Shown: positions 11,136 to 19,300 of the stretch, piece by piece
Numbering within the stretch: position 1 is the first letter of the stretch
Layout: each line of letters opens with the position of its first letter
Source: Rubrivivax sp.
GTDB taxonomy: Bacteria; Pseudomonadota; Gammaproteobacteria; Burkholderiales; Burkholderiaceae_C
Assembly (NCBI GenBank): GCA_027484825.1
Contig: JAIXSE010000018.1
Span: 248,001-312,000 of the forward strand
Length of the DNA: 64,000 nt
Direction: 5' to 3'
Made by a program: the position numbers and the translations under genes
The notes under the pieces: generated by a model
The model's database searches: none
Told to the model about the DNA's origin: nothing
Seen by the model: only the letters and a program-made list of their open reading frames with translations

Positions 11136-11629
11136 GGGGCCTCCCGGTCATCGACGGCCGCCAGGTTCTCGTTCATCGCCACGCTGTCGGTCGACGGCCA
11201 TGCCGGCATGGGCAGGGCCACCGCCGGGCTCTGGCCATTCAGGTAGAGCGGGAACACGAGGTTGTCCGGGGTGTTGCTGCTGCGCAGCCGATAGTCCAGG
11301 CGGATGCGCAGCACGCCCTCATGCATCCCGCTGGTGTCGAACTGCACCGCTTCGAGCTCGATCCGCGCCTCGAAAAGCGCCACGGCCTGCTGGATCATGC
11401 TGCGCATCTCGGTCATCAGGCTGCTGGTGATCTGCTCGAACACCATGCGGCGCAGGCCGCAGCCGTAGGTCGGATGCATCACCCGTTCGCCGGGGTGGGT
11501 GAGCATCAGGATGCGCAGGCTCTCCCGCACATCCTGGGCGGCAGACACCAGCCCGGCCGCGCGGCTGCGGGTGTCGAAGGTGGGCGGGAAGGCCCAGCCG
11601 GTGCCGAGAAATCCAGGGTCGCTGCTCAT
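11132..11629 (-). CDS. gp25-like baseplate protein (Afp9-like, GPW/gp25 family)
   Basis: A 165-residue member of the GPW/gp25 lysozyme-like baseplate family. It begins MSSDPGFLGTGWAFPPTF, the usual start in eCIS. It contains the core LMLTHPGERVMHPTYGCGLRRMVFE (given here as a pattern: the R-V-M-x-P-x-Y-G-x-G-L motif around residues 50-70). The protein initiates contact between sheath and baseplate in phage tails. The start chosen at 11629 has an AAGGA ribosome binding site 5 to 6 bases upstream; a longer frame from 11683 has none and would overlap the PAAR gene. Confidence 0.9.
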   Translation of the reverse strand: MSSDPGFLGTGWAFPPTFDTRSRAAGLVSAAQDVRESLRILMLTHPGERVMHPTYGCGLRRMVFEQITSSLMTEMRSMIQQAVALFEARIELEAVQFDTSGMHEGVLRIRLDYRLRSSNTPDNLVFPLYLNGQSPAVALPMPAWPSTDSVAMNENLAAVDDREAP

Positions 11630-11679
11630 GGGGTGTCCTTGCAGGTGCTTCATCCGACGTGATCCGCCTTCATCCACCG

Positions 11680-11979
11680 TCATCCGCCGATGAGCACGGT
11701 CGGCAGGCCCAACGTGATCGTTCCGCCATGGGCAGTGGCGTCGCCCATCCGCCCGGCCGGACGCGAGCCGATCATCACGGTGGTGGAGCCCATCACCAGG
11801 GTGTCCGGGGGCCCGACGCAGGTCAGGCTGTCGCCCACCACGGTGGCGGGCAACTGGCCGATCAGCACGGTTGGCACGCCAGGGCCGATGACCGGTCCGC
11901 CCACATGGGGAATCGGCGGCAGGCCGGGGGTGACCATGGGGCAGACATGCAGGTCGGTGATGCGGGCGGCGGGGGGCAT
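11680..11979 (-). CDS. PAAR-like spike tip protein (Afp10-like)
   Basis: A 99-residue PAAR-family protein: MPPAARITD at the start, then repeated Pro/Gly-rich units (GGPVIGPGVPTVLIGQLPA, MGDATAHGG) ending in LPTVLIGG. Such proteins cap the VgrG-like trimer and sharpen the puncturing tip. No toxin extension follows the PAAR domain, so this is a plain tip. The start at 11979 has an AAGGA ribosome binding site at good spacing. It lies between the VgrG-like and gp25-like genes, the usual eCIS position. Confidence 0.9.
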   Translation of the reverse strand: MPPAARITDLHVCPMVTPGLPPIPHVGGPVIGPGVPTVLIGQLPATVVGDSLTCVGPPDTLVMGSTTVMIGSRPAGRMGDATAHGGTITLGLPTVLIGG

Positions 11980-11999
11980 GAGGGGTCCTTGTCGGCCAG

Positions 12000-13790
12000 T
12001 CAATTGATCATCACCATCGCGCCCTTGACGACGGTCTGGCCGGCGGCGGAGAGCTCAGCGTTGGCATTGCCCTTGGCGGTGAAACCGATCTGGGCCTCGC
12101 ACTGCACATTCATGCCGGAGGCCTTCACATCGGCCTGGGAGCTGATGCTCACCGGGCCGGTGGCGTCCAGCTTGATGCTGCCGGTGGCCTTGAGCACGAT
12201 GTCCTTGGGGCTGTTCAATTCGATGCCGGCGGTGGTGAGCGACACCTTGTTCTGGTTCTCATCCAGCACGGTGATCGACTTGTCCTTGTCGCTCAGCACC
12301 ACCTGGTTCTTGCCGGGCGTGAGGATGGTGATGACCTTGTCCTTGTCGTTGATTTCGATGCGGGCCAGGCAGCGGGTCACCCAGGCCTTGGTGTCGTTGG
12401 CCGCCTCCAGCGTGTAGGGCGGCTTGCGGGCGCTGCTGTAGAGGCTGCCCAGCACCACGGGATGGCTGGGGTCGTTGGCAAAGTAGCCCAGCACCACTTC
12501 GTCGCCGACCTCCGGCAGGAGGAAGCTGCCGAAGCCGTTGCTGGCATGGGGCTGCAGCAGTCGGGCCCAGACGCCTTCCGTGTCGGCCTGCAGCACCGGC
12601 ACCTTCACCTGCACCCGGTGCTCACCGGCCGGGTCGGCATCGAGCTTGAGCACCACCCCGACCTGCAGACCCTGCACGCCAGGCAGCAGGCCGGCCGCGG
12701 AGGGCGCAGCGACGTCGGTCCGTTCGGTGAACCAGTCCGGGGCCAAGCCGAAATCGACTTCGGTGAACCAGTTGCCGTCGGCGATCTCATGCCGCACGCC
12801 GGTGACCAGCAGCGGGCCGCTGAAGCGGCTGCCCACGCCCACCAGCTCGATCAGCCCCCCCACCGTGGCCAGGGCGCTGCCCTGGAACCGCACCCGTCCT
12901 CGCACCCGCGCCAGCCCGGCCTTGAGCTGCTGCGCCTTGGCCCAGCGGTCCAGCGCGGTCTGCTGCTGCGGCGCGCCGGCCTGCAAACGCAGCACCTCCA
13001 GGCCCACCACCTCGGACAGCGTGGCGGTGTCCAGGTTGCCTTGAGCGGGCAGGGAAGCGGGGTCGGCAGCGGTGCCCTCCAGCACCGCCTGGCCCTTGGG
13101 GTCCCAGGTGAAGGCCTGGGCGCTGCCGTACTGGTAGCGGGCGTCGATGTCCCCGTCGAACTCGATCAGGTCCTGGCCGTACGTTACTGTCAGCGCCGCG
13201 TCGCCCTGGGCTGACGGCGCCTTCACGGCGATCTCGCCGTCGGTCACCGCCACCAGCCAGCCGTTGGCATCGGCGCGGGACAGCATGAAGTCCCAGTCGG
13301 TGCAGTAGTGCTGGGCCAGCTCGGTGTAGACCACATCGCTGCTGTCGACGGTGGCCGTCAGACCGTGTCGGGACGCCAGGTCGCTCAGGATGTCGGCGTC
13401 GTTCATGTCGATGTAGTTGGCATTGCGCCGTCCCACCGTCATCTTCACCGCCACATCACTGCATTCGACGATCAGGCGCGCCTGGTTTTCGCTGACCACC
13501 TGAACCCGGTGGCGCATCACCACGCCTTCAAACAGCGTTTCGGTGCCTTCCAGGTAGCCGGCGGCGATGGTCAGCTTGGCGCCGGGCTTGAGGTCATCCG
13601 CATCACTGATCGGGAAGCGCTTGTTGGGCATGTCGCCATCGGAGAACTCCAGGCGGGCGGTCGGGATGCGGTTGGCGGCCCGGTGGATCCGGATCGACAT
13701 CAGGTCCACGGTCGCTTCGAGCGGCTGTCCGTTGACATGCAGCTCAAGCTTGACGACGCCGACGGCATTGGCGGCAGGGGAGGCGGGCAT
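12000..13790 (-). CDS. VgrG-like central spike protein (Afp8-like)
   Basis: A 596-residue spike protein of the VgrG/gp27-gp5 type. The N-terminal half has the late-control D-like fold (FEGVVMRHRVQV and WDFMLSRADANGWL segments). The C-terminal half has the gp5 OB-fold signature (VWARLLQPHASNGFGSFLLP, then EVGDEVVLGYF and DPSHPVVLGSLY), followed by a beta-helical needle of short repeats ending VVKGAMVMIN. There is no C-terminal effector domain. It forms a trimer in related systems and carries the PAAR tip encoded just downstream. It begins 3 bases after the stop of the LysM gene. Confidence 0.92.
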   Translation of the reverse strand: MPASPAANAVGVVKLELHVNGQPLEATVDLMSIRIHRAANRIPTARLEFSDGDMPNKRFPISDADDLKPGAKLTIAAGYLEGTETLFEGVVMRHRVQVVSENQARLIVECSDVAVKMTVGRRNANYIDMNDADILSDLASRHGLTATVDSSDVVYTELAQHYCTDWDFMLSRADANGWLVAVTDGEIAVKAPSAQGDAALTVTYGQDLIEFDGDIDARYQYGSAQAFTWDPKGQAVLEGTAADPASLPAQGNLDTATLSEVVGLEVLRLQAGAPQQQTALDRWAKAQQLKAGLARVRGRVRFQGSALATVGGLIELVGVGSRFSGPLLVTGVRHEIADGNWFTEVDFGLAPDWFTERTDVAAPSAAGLLPGVQGLQVGVVLKLDADPAGEHRVQVKVPVLQADTEGVWARLLQPHASNGFGSFLLPEVGDEVVLGYFANDPSHPVVLGSLYSSARKPPYTLEAANDTKAWVTRCLARIEINDKDKVITILTPGKNQVVLSDKDKSITVLDENQNKVSLTTAGIELNSPKDIVLKATGSIKLDATGPVSISSQADVKASGMNVQCEAQIGFTAKGNANAELSAAGQTVVKGAMVMIN

Positions 13791-13793
13791 GAT

Positions 13794-14600
13794 TCAGAGT
13801 CCCCGGCCTGCGCCGCTCGGCGTCGGCAGTTTCGGAAACGGGGCCGGCGCCGCAAAGCCCGGTGCCTTGTCATTGGGCGCGGGCGGGATCACCAGCGTGT
13901 CGCCCGGCTTGAGATCGGTCAGCGACGACAGGTTGTTGGCATCGGCCACCTGGGCCTGACGCTCGAAGCTGTCGTCCTTGTATTTGTCGGCGCAGACGCT
14001 GGCCACGGTGTCGCCTTCCTTGACCGTCTGGGTGCGGGTCATGGCGTTGCTGGAGGCACGCTGGTTGACCAGCTGGTTCTTGCTGCTGCTGGAGGCGCCG
14101 ACAAAGCTGAGCTCGATCTTGGCCCGCAGCGGGTCGCCGTTGGGCTTGAACAGGCTGTACTGCGTCGTCATGCTGCGCAGCCGGCCGAAGAAGATCAGCG
14201 TGCCCCAGAGCAGGCGCACATGCGGTGGCTCGCCCGCGTCGTTGACATAGTCGTAGACCACCTTGCTGAGCAGGTCGATCTGTTGCTTCACGTCGCTGGG
14301 CTGGCCGGGCACATCCTCCACCGCGCCGGTGTCGTCCAGCACGATGGAGAAGCTGATGTCCTCCGGCTCGGTGGACGCGAACTTGGGCTCGGTCTTGGCC
14401 GAACCCATGTCGGCGGTGGTGTTGTAGCCGATGCGATGGCTGTGCTTGAAGTCCGACGGATTGATCTGGGTCTCGAACTTGACCTGTTCTTCCAGGGTGA
14501 TCGCGCCGCCCTTGCCGACGGAATAACGCGTCATCAAGAGCCGCTTGAGCTGGCCCTCGTCGTCCGCGCCAGCGTCGGCCGGCAGTTCATTGAAGCTCAC
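13794..14600 (-). CDS. LysM-containing hub protein (Afp7-like)
   Basis: A 268-residue protein with a CIS-tube-like N-terminal domain (VGKGGAITLEEQVKFETQ, PSDFKHSHRIGY) and a LysM-type module near residues 190-240 (TVKEGDTVASVCADKY to DLKPGDTLVIPP). In Afp-like systems this protein joins the tube to the VgrG spike. The start is GTG at 14600, just after the stop of the small DUF5908 gene, with a GGGGAG element upstream; an internal ATG at 14590 is out of frame. The C-terminus is a Pro-rich tail. Confidence 0.88.
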   Translation of the reverse strand: MSFNELPADAGADDEGQLKRLLMTRYSVGKGGAITLEEQVKFETQINPSDFKHSHRIGYNTTADMGSAKTEPKFASTEPEDISFSIVLDDTGAVEDVPGQPSDVKQQIDLLSKVVYDYVNDAGEPPHVRLLWGTLIFFGRLRSMTTQYSLFKPNGDPLRAKIELSFVGASSSSKNQLVNQRASSNAMTRTQTVKEGDTVASVCADKYKDDSFERQAQVADANNLSSLTDLKPGDTLVIPPAPNDKAPGFAAPAPFPKLPTPSGAGRGL

Positions 14601-14601
14601 C

Positions 14602-14775
14602 TCAGCGCTCCCCGTGGACCCGCAGCCGGTCGGCCAGCCAGGTCTTGCAGTCGGCCACCACCTGCTCGCGCAGCCGCTGCAGCTCGGCAGCGTTCACGCT
14701 GGCGCGATGCTGCGCAGGGGCGGGGGCCGGATGGACCTGGGTGCGAATCAGCAACTGACGGATCTCGATACTCAT
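14602..14775 (-). CDS. DUF5908 small eCIS peptide
   Basis: A 57-residue peptide beginning MSIEIRQLLIRTQVHP, the signature of the DUF5908 family of short proteins found between tube and LysM genes in eCIS loci. The C-terminal half is a helical segment (LQRLREQVVADCKTWLADRL). Its role is unknown; it may fill a small structural position between tube and hub. It fits exactly in the gap between its neighbours and has a CAGGAG ribosome binding site before the ATG at 14775. Confidence 0.82.
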   Translation of the reverse strand: MSIEIRQLLIRTQVHPAPAPAQHRASVNAAELQRLREQVVADCKTWLADRLRVHGER

Positions 14776-14792
14776 GACGGGCTCCTGACGGA

Positions 14793-15299
14793 TCAGATGG
14801 AGCGCTCGCTGCGCGCATAGACCAGCTCGATGCGCTCGATGGCCATCTCGTTGCGCTGGCTGTTGAAGGCGTCCACATCCCACTTGACCGGATAGGCACG
14901 CGTCAGCAGCCATTGCCGCATGATGGTGCCGTCGGCCGAGAGCAGCGCCACGCGCAGATCGGCCGGGGTCAGGCGCCGGGACAAGCCGCCTTCCAGCGTG
15001 CGCTTGCACCAGCGCACCCAGTGCGAGCTCAGAGGGGCCAGGCCCCGCTTGAGCACCAGACGCGGATGCTTCACCGGCTTGGGCAGGAAATGCACGAAGT
15101 CATTGCGGCCCCCCTCCATCACGGTCTCCGTCTCCATGTCGGCGGCCATGCCGGACGCCTCCATGAAGGCGGCCTCCGGGTGGGTGACCTGCATGGTGTT
15201 GAGGGTCACCGCAAAGTGAAAGGCCGAGGACAAGGGCAGCTGACGGGGATCCGCCGCGCCGCCGGAGGCCTTCGACCCGGACGGAGAGGGGCGCGCCAT
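14793..15299 (-). CDS. Second tube protein (gp19-like, Afp5-like)
   Basis: A 168-residue member of the T4 gp19-like tail tube family, more divergent than its neighbour. It contains AFHFAVTLNTMQVTHPEAAF, an N-terminal tube strand, and KPVKHPRLVLKRGLAPLSS, the usual tube-family segment, and ends in MAIERIELVYARSE. In Afp-like systems the second tube protein lies at the baseplate end. The ATG at 15299 overlaps the stop of the first tube gene as TGATG; a GTG directly before it is the only alternative. Confidence 0.88.
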   Translation of the reverse strand: MARPSPSGSKASGGAADPRQLPLSSAFHFAVTLNTMQVTHPEAAFMEASGMAADMETETVMEGGRNDFVHFLPKPVKHPRLVLKRGLAPLSSHWVRWCKRTLEGGLSRRLTPADLRVALLSADGTIMRQWLLTRAYPVKWDVDAFNSQRNEMAIERIELVYARSERSI

Positions 15300-15757
15300 C
15301 ACTTCACCTCACAGGTGAGACCCTCGTGCACGATGACGATGGTCTCGATGGCCACTTCATTGCCCTGGGCCTTGAGGTCGGTGCCGGTGATCTTGCTGGG
15401 CCAGGCATTGGCCAGCGTCCAGACCACCGCGGCATTGCCGCCTTCGTCCTGCAAAGTGATCACCACCGACTTGCGCTTGATGGTGTTCATCTGGATTTCC
15501 TTGAACCAGTCCCAGAAGGCCTTGTCGCCCTTGAACATGCCTTTCTTCATGGTGACGTCGCTGAACTTCTTGAGTCCCGGCATCTTGGTGACCGCGAACT
15601 GCTTGCTGTTGCCGGCGCGGTATTCGATGGGCTGGGCTTCGATGTCGAGCCCGGAGACTTCCTGGAAGGACATCTCCTGGCTGTCCCACTGGACTTTGAA
15701 ACTGAACTTGGGCAGCGGCCAGGTGGTGGCCGATTGGGTAGATCCGTCGTCAGACAT
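15299..15757 (-). CDS. Main tube protein (gp19-like, Afp1-like)
   Basis: A 152-residue tail tube protein. It begins with a short acidic tail, then LPKFSFKVQWDSQEMSFQEV, SGLDIEAQPIEYRAG, and MPGLKKFSDVTMKKGMFKGD, the typical tube-protein core, ending in VIVHEGLTCEVK. It stacks as hexamers to form the inner tube through which cargo passes. The gene has a GGAGG ribosome binding site before its ATG at 15757 and a 65-base gap from the sheath gene, as expected for a highly expressed subunit. Confidence 0.93.
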   Translation of the reverse strand: MSDDGSTQSATTWPLPKFSFKVQWDSQEMSFQEVSGLDIEAQPIEYRAGNSKQFAVTKMPGLKKFSDVTMKKGMFKGDKAFWDWFKEIQMNTIKRKSVVITLQDEGGNAAVVWTLANAWPSKITGTDLKAQGNEVAIETIVIVHEGLTCEVK

Positions 15758-15822
15758 GACCTGCCTCCTTCTTGGTGGATGGTGTCAATGAGGGAGAGGG
15801 CGCGGGCGCGGGAGGCCCGGCA

Positions 15823-17466
15823 TCAAGACTTCTGCATCTGCTGCTGGAAGGTGATCTCGATGAATTCCGCCGGGCGGCTGATGGCCACCAGGACGGTGAC
15901 CCGCAAGATGCCTTCGAGGATGTCCTCGGGCGTCATGGTTTCGTTCAGCCCCACATGGACGCTGAAGGCGTCCTCGGGCACCGCGCCGGCCAGGCCGCCG
16001 CGCTTCCACACGCTGGTGAGGAAGTTGCCGATCATGGCGCGGATGGTTTCCCAGGTGTTGCTCACATTGGGCTCGAACACCATGGCCTTGGCGGCCAGGC
16101 GGCAGGACTCCTCCAGCATGATCATCGTGCGGCGCACGTTGATGTAGCGCCAGTCCAGGCTGTTGCCGTCCAGGGTCCGGGCGCCCCACACCAGCACGCC
16201 TTCACCGATGAAGCTGCGGATGGCGTTGATCGACTTGCCCTGGGTGGTGACGTTCAGGTCTTCCTGGTCTTCATGGGAGATGGAGACCGCCGGTGCCACC
16301 ACGCCGTTGATACTGACATTGGCCGGGGCCTTCCACACGCCGCGGGTGTTGTCCACCATGGTGTAGATGCCGGCCATGGCGGCCGCCGGGGGCATCAGGT
16401 TCAGCTGGTTGCGGGCCTCGCCGATGATGGTGTTGTAGAGCGGGCTGATGGCCACCAGGCTCTTGTGCAGCAGGGTCTTGTGCGTGGCCACCGCGTTCTT
16501 GAGCGCGTCCTCGGCGAGCAGCTTTTGCTTGTCCTCCGCCGACTTGTTGCTCTTGTTGATCTCGTCGGTCAGCGCCTTCTTCCAGGCCTCGTCGTCATAA
16601 CTGACCCGCGCGAGCGATTCCCAGAGCGACTGGCGGCGCAGGGCGGCGCCGGTCGTGCCCTGGGCCACCGGATCGTCTTCCTGCTTCTCCGGCAGTTGCA
16701 GGTCCTGGCGGATCAGGTCGGACAGCAGCACCGGGTTGACGATGTTGGTGTAGTCCAGATCGCGTTCCTGCACGACCGTTGTGCGCACCCACGGGTAGTA
16801 GGCGCTGGCGAAGTCCAGGAAGTTGATGCCCAGGCTGTTGCGGAAGGCCGCGACGGGGTCGCCCTTGGGATGCTTCTGGTCGCGGTGGCCGGCATAGACA
16901 TCCAGGATGGCCATGCGGTTGCGCATCTTGCCGCCGCAGTGCATGAGCATGGCCTGCTGCACGGCGACGCAGTCGTCCTCCTTCAGCAGCACCGCATCCG
17001 GAATCACCAGCATGGTGGGTTCCTGCTCCTTGACCAGGGCATCGATGCCGCGGGTCAGGTCCTCGGCACCGATGCTGCTGTCGAAGTCGCCCACCGACAC
17101 CACATAGCAGGGACCGCCGCCGTTCTGGAAGAAGTGGCGCATGCTGTGATAGAGCAGGAAGCGGCCGCCGTCCTTGCCTGCCGGCTGGTCCAGCACATAG
17201 TCCTTCTTGCCCAGGCTGAAGGCGGCTTCGTCATCGTCCGCGGTCTTGTCGCGGATGGTGAGACGGGCCGACGGCGCCAGGCCGAAGTAGGTGTGGAACT
17301 CCGCCATGGAGCTGATGCGCCAGGGGCGCCCCTTGAGCGACTTGCCGCTGTTGTCCGCCTTGGCGGTGTAGCCCACGAAGGCGGGCACCGCGGTGGCTAC
17401 CTCCACGACGGAGTTGGGAAAGGCATTCTTCTCAACGATATAGACACCGGGTGTCTTCATAGCCAT
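15823..17466 (-). CDS. Contractile sheath protein (Afp2/3-like)
   Basis: A 547-residue tail sheath protein. It opens with MKTPGVYIVEKNAFPNSVVEV and continues TAVPAFVGYT, the classic sheath N-terminus, and ends with WRYINVRRTMIMLEES and VAISRPAEFIEITFQQQM, the conserved C-terminal handle region. The middle domain (residues about 150-300) is variable. Only one sheath gene is present, whereas Afp has two or three paralogues. A GGAGG site precedes the ATG at 17466. The gene is second to last before the upstream DUF4255 and the unknown gene. Confidence 0.95.
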   Translation of the reverse strand: MAMKTPGVYIVEKNAFPNSVVEVATAVPAFVGYTAKADNSGKSLKGRPWRISSMAEFHTYFGLAPSARLTIRDKTADDDEAAFSLGKKDYVLDQPAGKDGGRFLLYHSMRHFFQNGGGPCYVVSVGDFDSSIGAEDLTRGIDALVKEQEPTMLVIPDAVLLKEDDCVAVQQAMLMHCGGKMRNRMAILDVYAGHRDQKHPKGDPVAAFRNSLGINFLDFASAYYPWVRTTVVQERDLDYTNIVNPVLLSDLIRQDLQLPEKQEDDPVAQGTTGAALRRQSLWESLARVSYDDEAWKKALTDEINKSNKSAEDKQKLLAEDALKNAVATHKTLLHKSLVAISPLYNTIIGEARNQLNLMPPAAAMAGIYTMVDNTRGVWKAPANVSINGVVAPAVSISHEDQEDLNVTTQGKSINAIRSFIGEGVLVWGARTLDGNSLDWRYINVRRTMIMLEESCRLAAKAMVFEPNVSNTWETIRAMIGNFLTSVWKRGGLAGAVPEDAFSVHVGLNETMTPEDILEGILRVTVLVAISRPAEFIEITFQQQMQKS

Positions 17467-17538
17467 GACGGCCTCCTCTCAGAAGGATTGACAAATGGGC
17501 GATACAAACGACGCTGTGGATCCATGGGCGGTCAGGCT

Positions 17539-18483
17539 TCAGCGATGCACATGGATTTCGGAGACCAGCGTCGCCGCGCCGTCGATCTCCTCGCGGGCCA
17601 GGTGCTGCGGGCCGGGAACCGGCAACCGCTTCACCAGGACTTTGGGCACCCCGGACTGGCGACATCGCAGCTGCAGCCGGGTGTCGGAGCGTTCGGCCAG
17701 CGCCAGCGGGGCGCGGGAGCGCAGGGCCAGCAGCGGGCGGCCGTCCACGCCGTGTTCAGGGACCGGCGCGTCGAAGTTCACCTGGCCGTCGGCGTCCACG
17801 ATGTCCAGTGCGTCTTCGGACCAGTCGCCGAAGAGGCAGTACTTCCAGACGAGCTGGCGGGGGGAGAGGGTCCAGCGCAGGTGCAGCGCAGCGGGGTCGC
17901 GGGATGCGGGGCGGGGGGGCGCCTGAGGCTGTGACAGGTCCAATGCAGAGGGCGGCACTTGCAGCACGGCGAACGGCGGGCGCCAGGCGGCCTCGCCGGT
18001 CAGTGGATAGTGGCCGTCCGGCACCGGTTGGTCGGCGTCGACCGGGCCGCGCCAGATCTTCATGACCTGCACCTTCGGCGCGGGTGGCGTCGCGGCCACG
18101 TCGTTCCCCGTCGCGGGTGCTTCGCCATCCGCTTCGACGGGTGCAGTCCGTTCCTGATCCGCGTCCACGGCCTCAGCCTCGGCCTCGACCACCAGCACTT
18201 CGTCGGGTCGCTGCGCCGGATCGTCGGTGTAGATCGAGAAATCCGGGTCCGTCGCCCGCACCCACCAGATCAGCGGCTCGGGGCTGTCCTCGGCAAGCGT
18301 CCCCGACGCATCGGCCGGACCCAGCAGCCACAAGGCGGCGCCGTCCTGCCGCTCCAGCAGACCGGCGCGACGCATCCGCCGAGCGGTGTCGCCGGCGGCC
18401 TCGAAGCGCAGACCGCGCGCCCGGCCGTCCGCCCAATATCGGTGGGCGACCTCCAGCTGGAGCAGCACCAGGGTACGGCTCAT
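17539..18483 (-). CDS. Unrecognised eCIS-associated protein with acidic linker
   Basis: A 314-residue protein with two parts. The N-terminal 95 residues form one small domain (VLLQLEVAHRYWADGRARGL). Then comes an Ala/Glu/Asp-rich linker, about residues 100-130 (EAEAEAVDADQE). The C-terminal part is beta-rich, with LVWKYCLFGDWSEDALDIVD and VLVKRLPVPGPQHL. I do not recognise a named family, but proteins with the same C-terminal pattern sit beside sheath genes in other eCIS loci. The start at 18483 overlaps the DUF4255 stop by ATGA, so co-translation is likely. A structural or chaperone role is possible. Confidence 0.7.
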   Translation of the reverse strand: MSRTLVLLQLEVAHRYWADGRARGLRFEAAGDTARRMRRAGLLERQDGAALWLLGPADASGTLAEDSPEPLIWWVRATDPDFSIYTDDPAQRPDEVLVVEAEAEAVDADQERTAPVEADGEAPATGNDVAATPPAPKVQVMKIWRGPVDADQPVPDGHYPLTGEAAWRPPFAVLQVPPSALDLSQPQAPPRPASRDPAALHLRWTLSPRQLVWKYCLFGDWSEDALDIVDADGQVNFDAPVPEHGVDGRPLLALRSRAPLALAERSDTRLQLRCRQSGVPKVLVKRLPVPGPQHLAREEIDGAATLVSEIHVHR

Positions 18484-19055
18484 GTCGGGCTCCCGATGCG
18501 CACTTGCGGTTCCTGCACCGCGGGACGCGTGCCCTGGCTGTGGCCGGCGTCGATGGTGATCAGCCGCAGCCGGTAGACCGCCGACGGCAGATAACGACCG
18601 CCGAAAAGCCCCCACACCTGCGACAGCTGCCCATAGTCCAGGTTCTCCAGATCCATCACCAGGCGGTCGATGCGGCGGTCCAGGTCGGGCGTGTTGTGAT
18701 GGTCGAAGAGCGGGCGGGACTGGAAAAAGGCCAGCGTGCTGGACAGCAGCTTGAGCCCTTCCTGATAGGTGGACCCGCCGAAGTTGGCGGCGATCATCAG
18801 CAGCAGGTTGAGATGCACCGGGGCCGGCTGCAGCACCTGGCGGGCTTGCGGGCTGTTGCGAGGGGAGATGCCGCCGACGGTATCCCGCTGGAGGTTTACC
18901 AGGAACAGCGCCAGCCGGTTGGCCGTGCCGGTGGACAGGCCGCCGTCACATTCATGCAAGCTGGACACCACCACCAGGTCTTCCGTCACCAGATAGGCCC
19001 GGCGCAGCGACTGATTCAGTTGCTGAGCAATGTGGGCGAGGGCGGCGTCGATCAT
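18480..19055 (-). CDS. DUF4255 tube terminator protein (Afp16-like), first gene of the eCIS operon
   Basis: A 191-residue DUF4255 protein, the homologue of the terminator that ends tube and sheath polymerisation in Afp. Supporting segments are MIDAALAHIAQQLNQSLRR, the usual start, LALFLVNLQRDTV, and PPVHLNLLLMIAANF-like residues (PAPVHLNLLLMIAANFGG). It is the first gene of the minus-strand eCIS run, so the operon promoter should lie in 19056-19300. The ATG at 19055 is chosen because the conserved family N-terminus begins there; a much longer frame upstream has no domain and would cover the intergenic region. Confidence 0.9.
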   Translation of the reverse strand: MIDAALAHIAQQLNQSLRRAYLVTEDLVVVSSLHECDGGLSTGTANRLALFLVNLQRDTVGGISPRNSPQARQVLQPAPVHLNLLLMIAANFGGSTYQEGLKLLSSTLAFFQSRPLFDHHNTPDLDRRIDRLVMDLENLDYGQLSQVWGLFGGRYLPSAVYRLRLITIDAGHSQGTRPAVQEPQVRIGSPT

Positions 19056-19226
19056 GGTGGGGCGGGGGGGAGCGAGAGAACTGGAATCGAGGGGCGGGGG
19101 ATCGAGAGAACAAGTGGCTGAACGATAGGAGTTGCAAGCCGCGCCACCCATCGGACGAAATCTGAGCTTTGGAGCTCGCCTTGCTGATTTCTCCCTCGGA
19201 ACCGTGGGTGCGTTGCCACGGGATGG

Positions 19227-19268
19227 ACGCCGACGCCGGGGGCTCCTAGACTCCACGCCGACGCCGGG
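19227..19268 (+). promoter_or_regulatory. Direct repeats in the eCIS/regulator divergent promoter region
   Basis: The 14-base sequence ACGCCGACGCCGGG occurs twice, at 19227-19240 and 19255-19268, 28 bases apart start to start. Between them is TCCTAGACTCC, which contains TAGACT, a plausible -10. The repeats end 32 bases before the regulator ATG. OmpR-type winged-helix proteins commonly bind direct repeats, so autoregulation or eCIS control from here is an inference. Confidence 0.4.
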
Positions 19269-19300
19269 AGTGCAGCTGCCGGCGCGAGGGAGAGAACAAC

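Noticed and set aside
7359-11246. Very long open frame on the plus strand (about 1295 codons)
   Set aside because: It is the antisense of the giant baseplate gene. The composition is Gln/His/Arg/Gly-rich without domains, a usual artefact at this GC content. The same holds for long frames at 2538-5077, 15772-17934, 30012-32609 and on the minus strand at 35802-40750.
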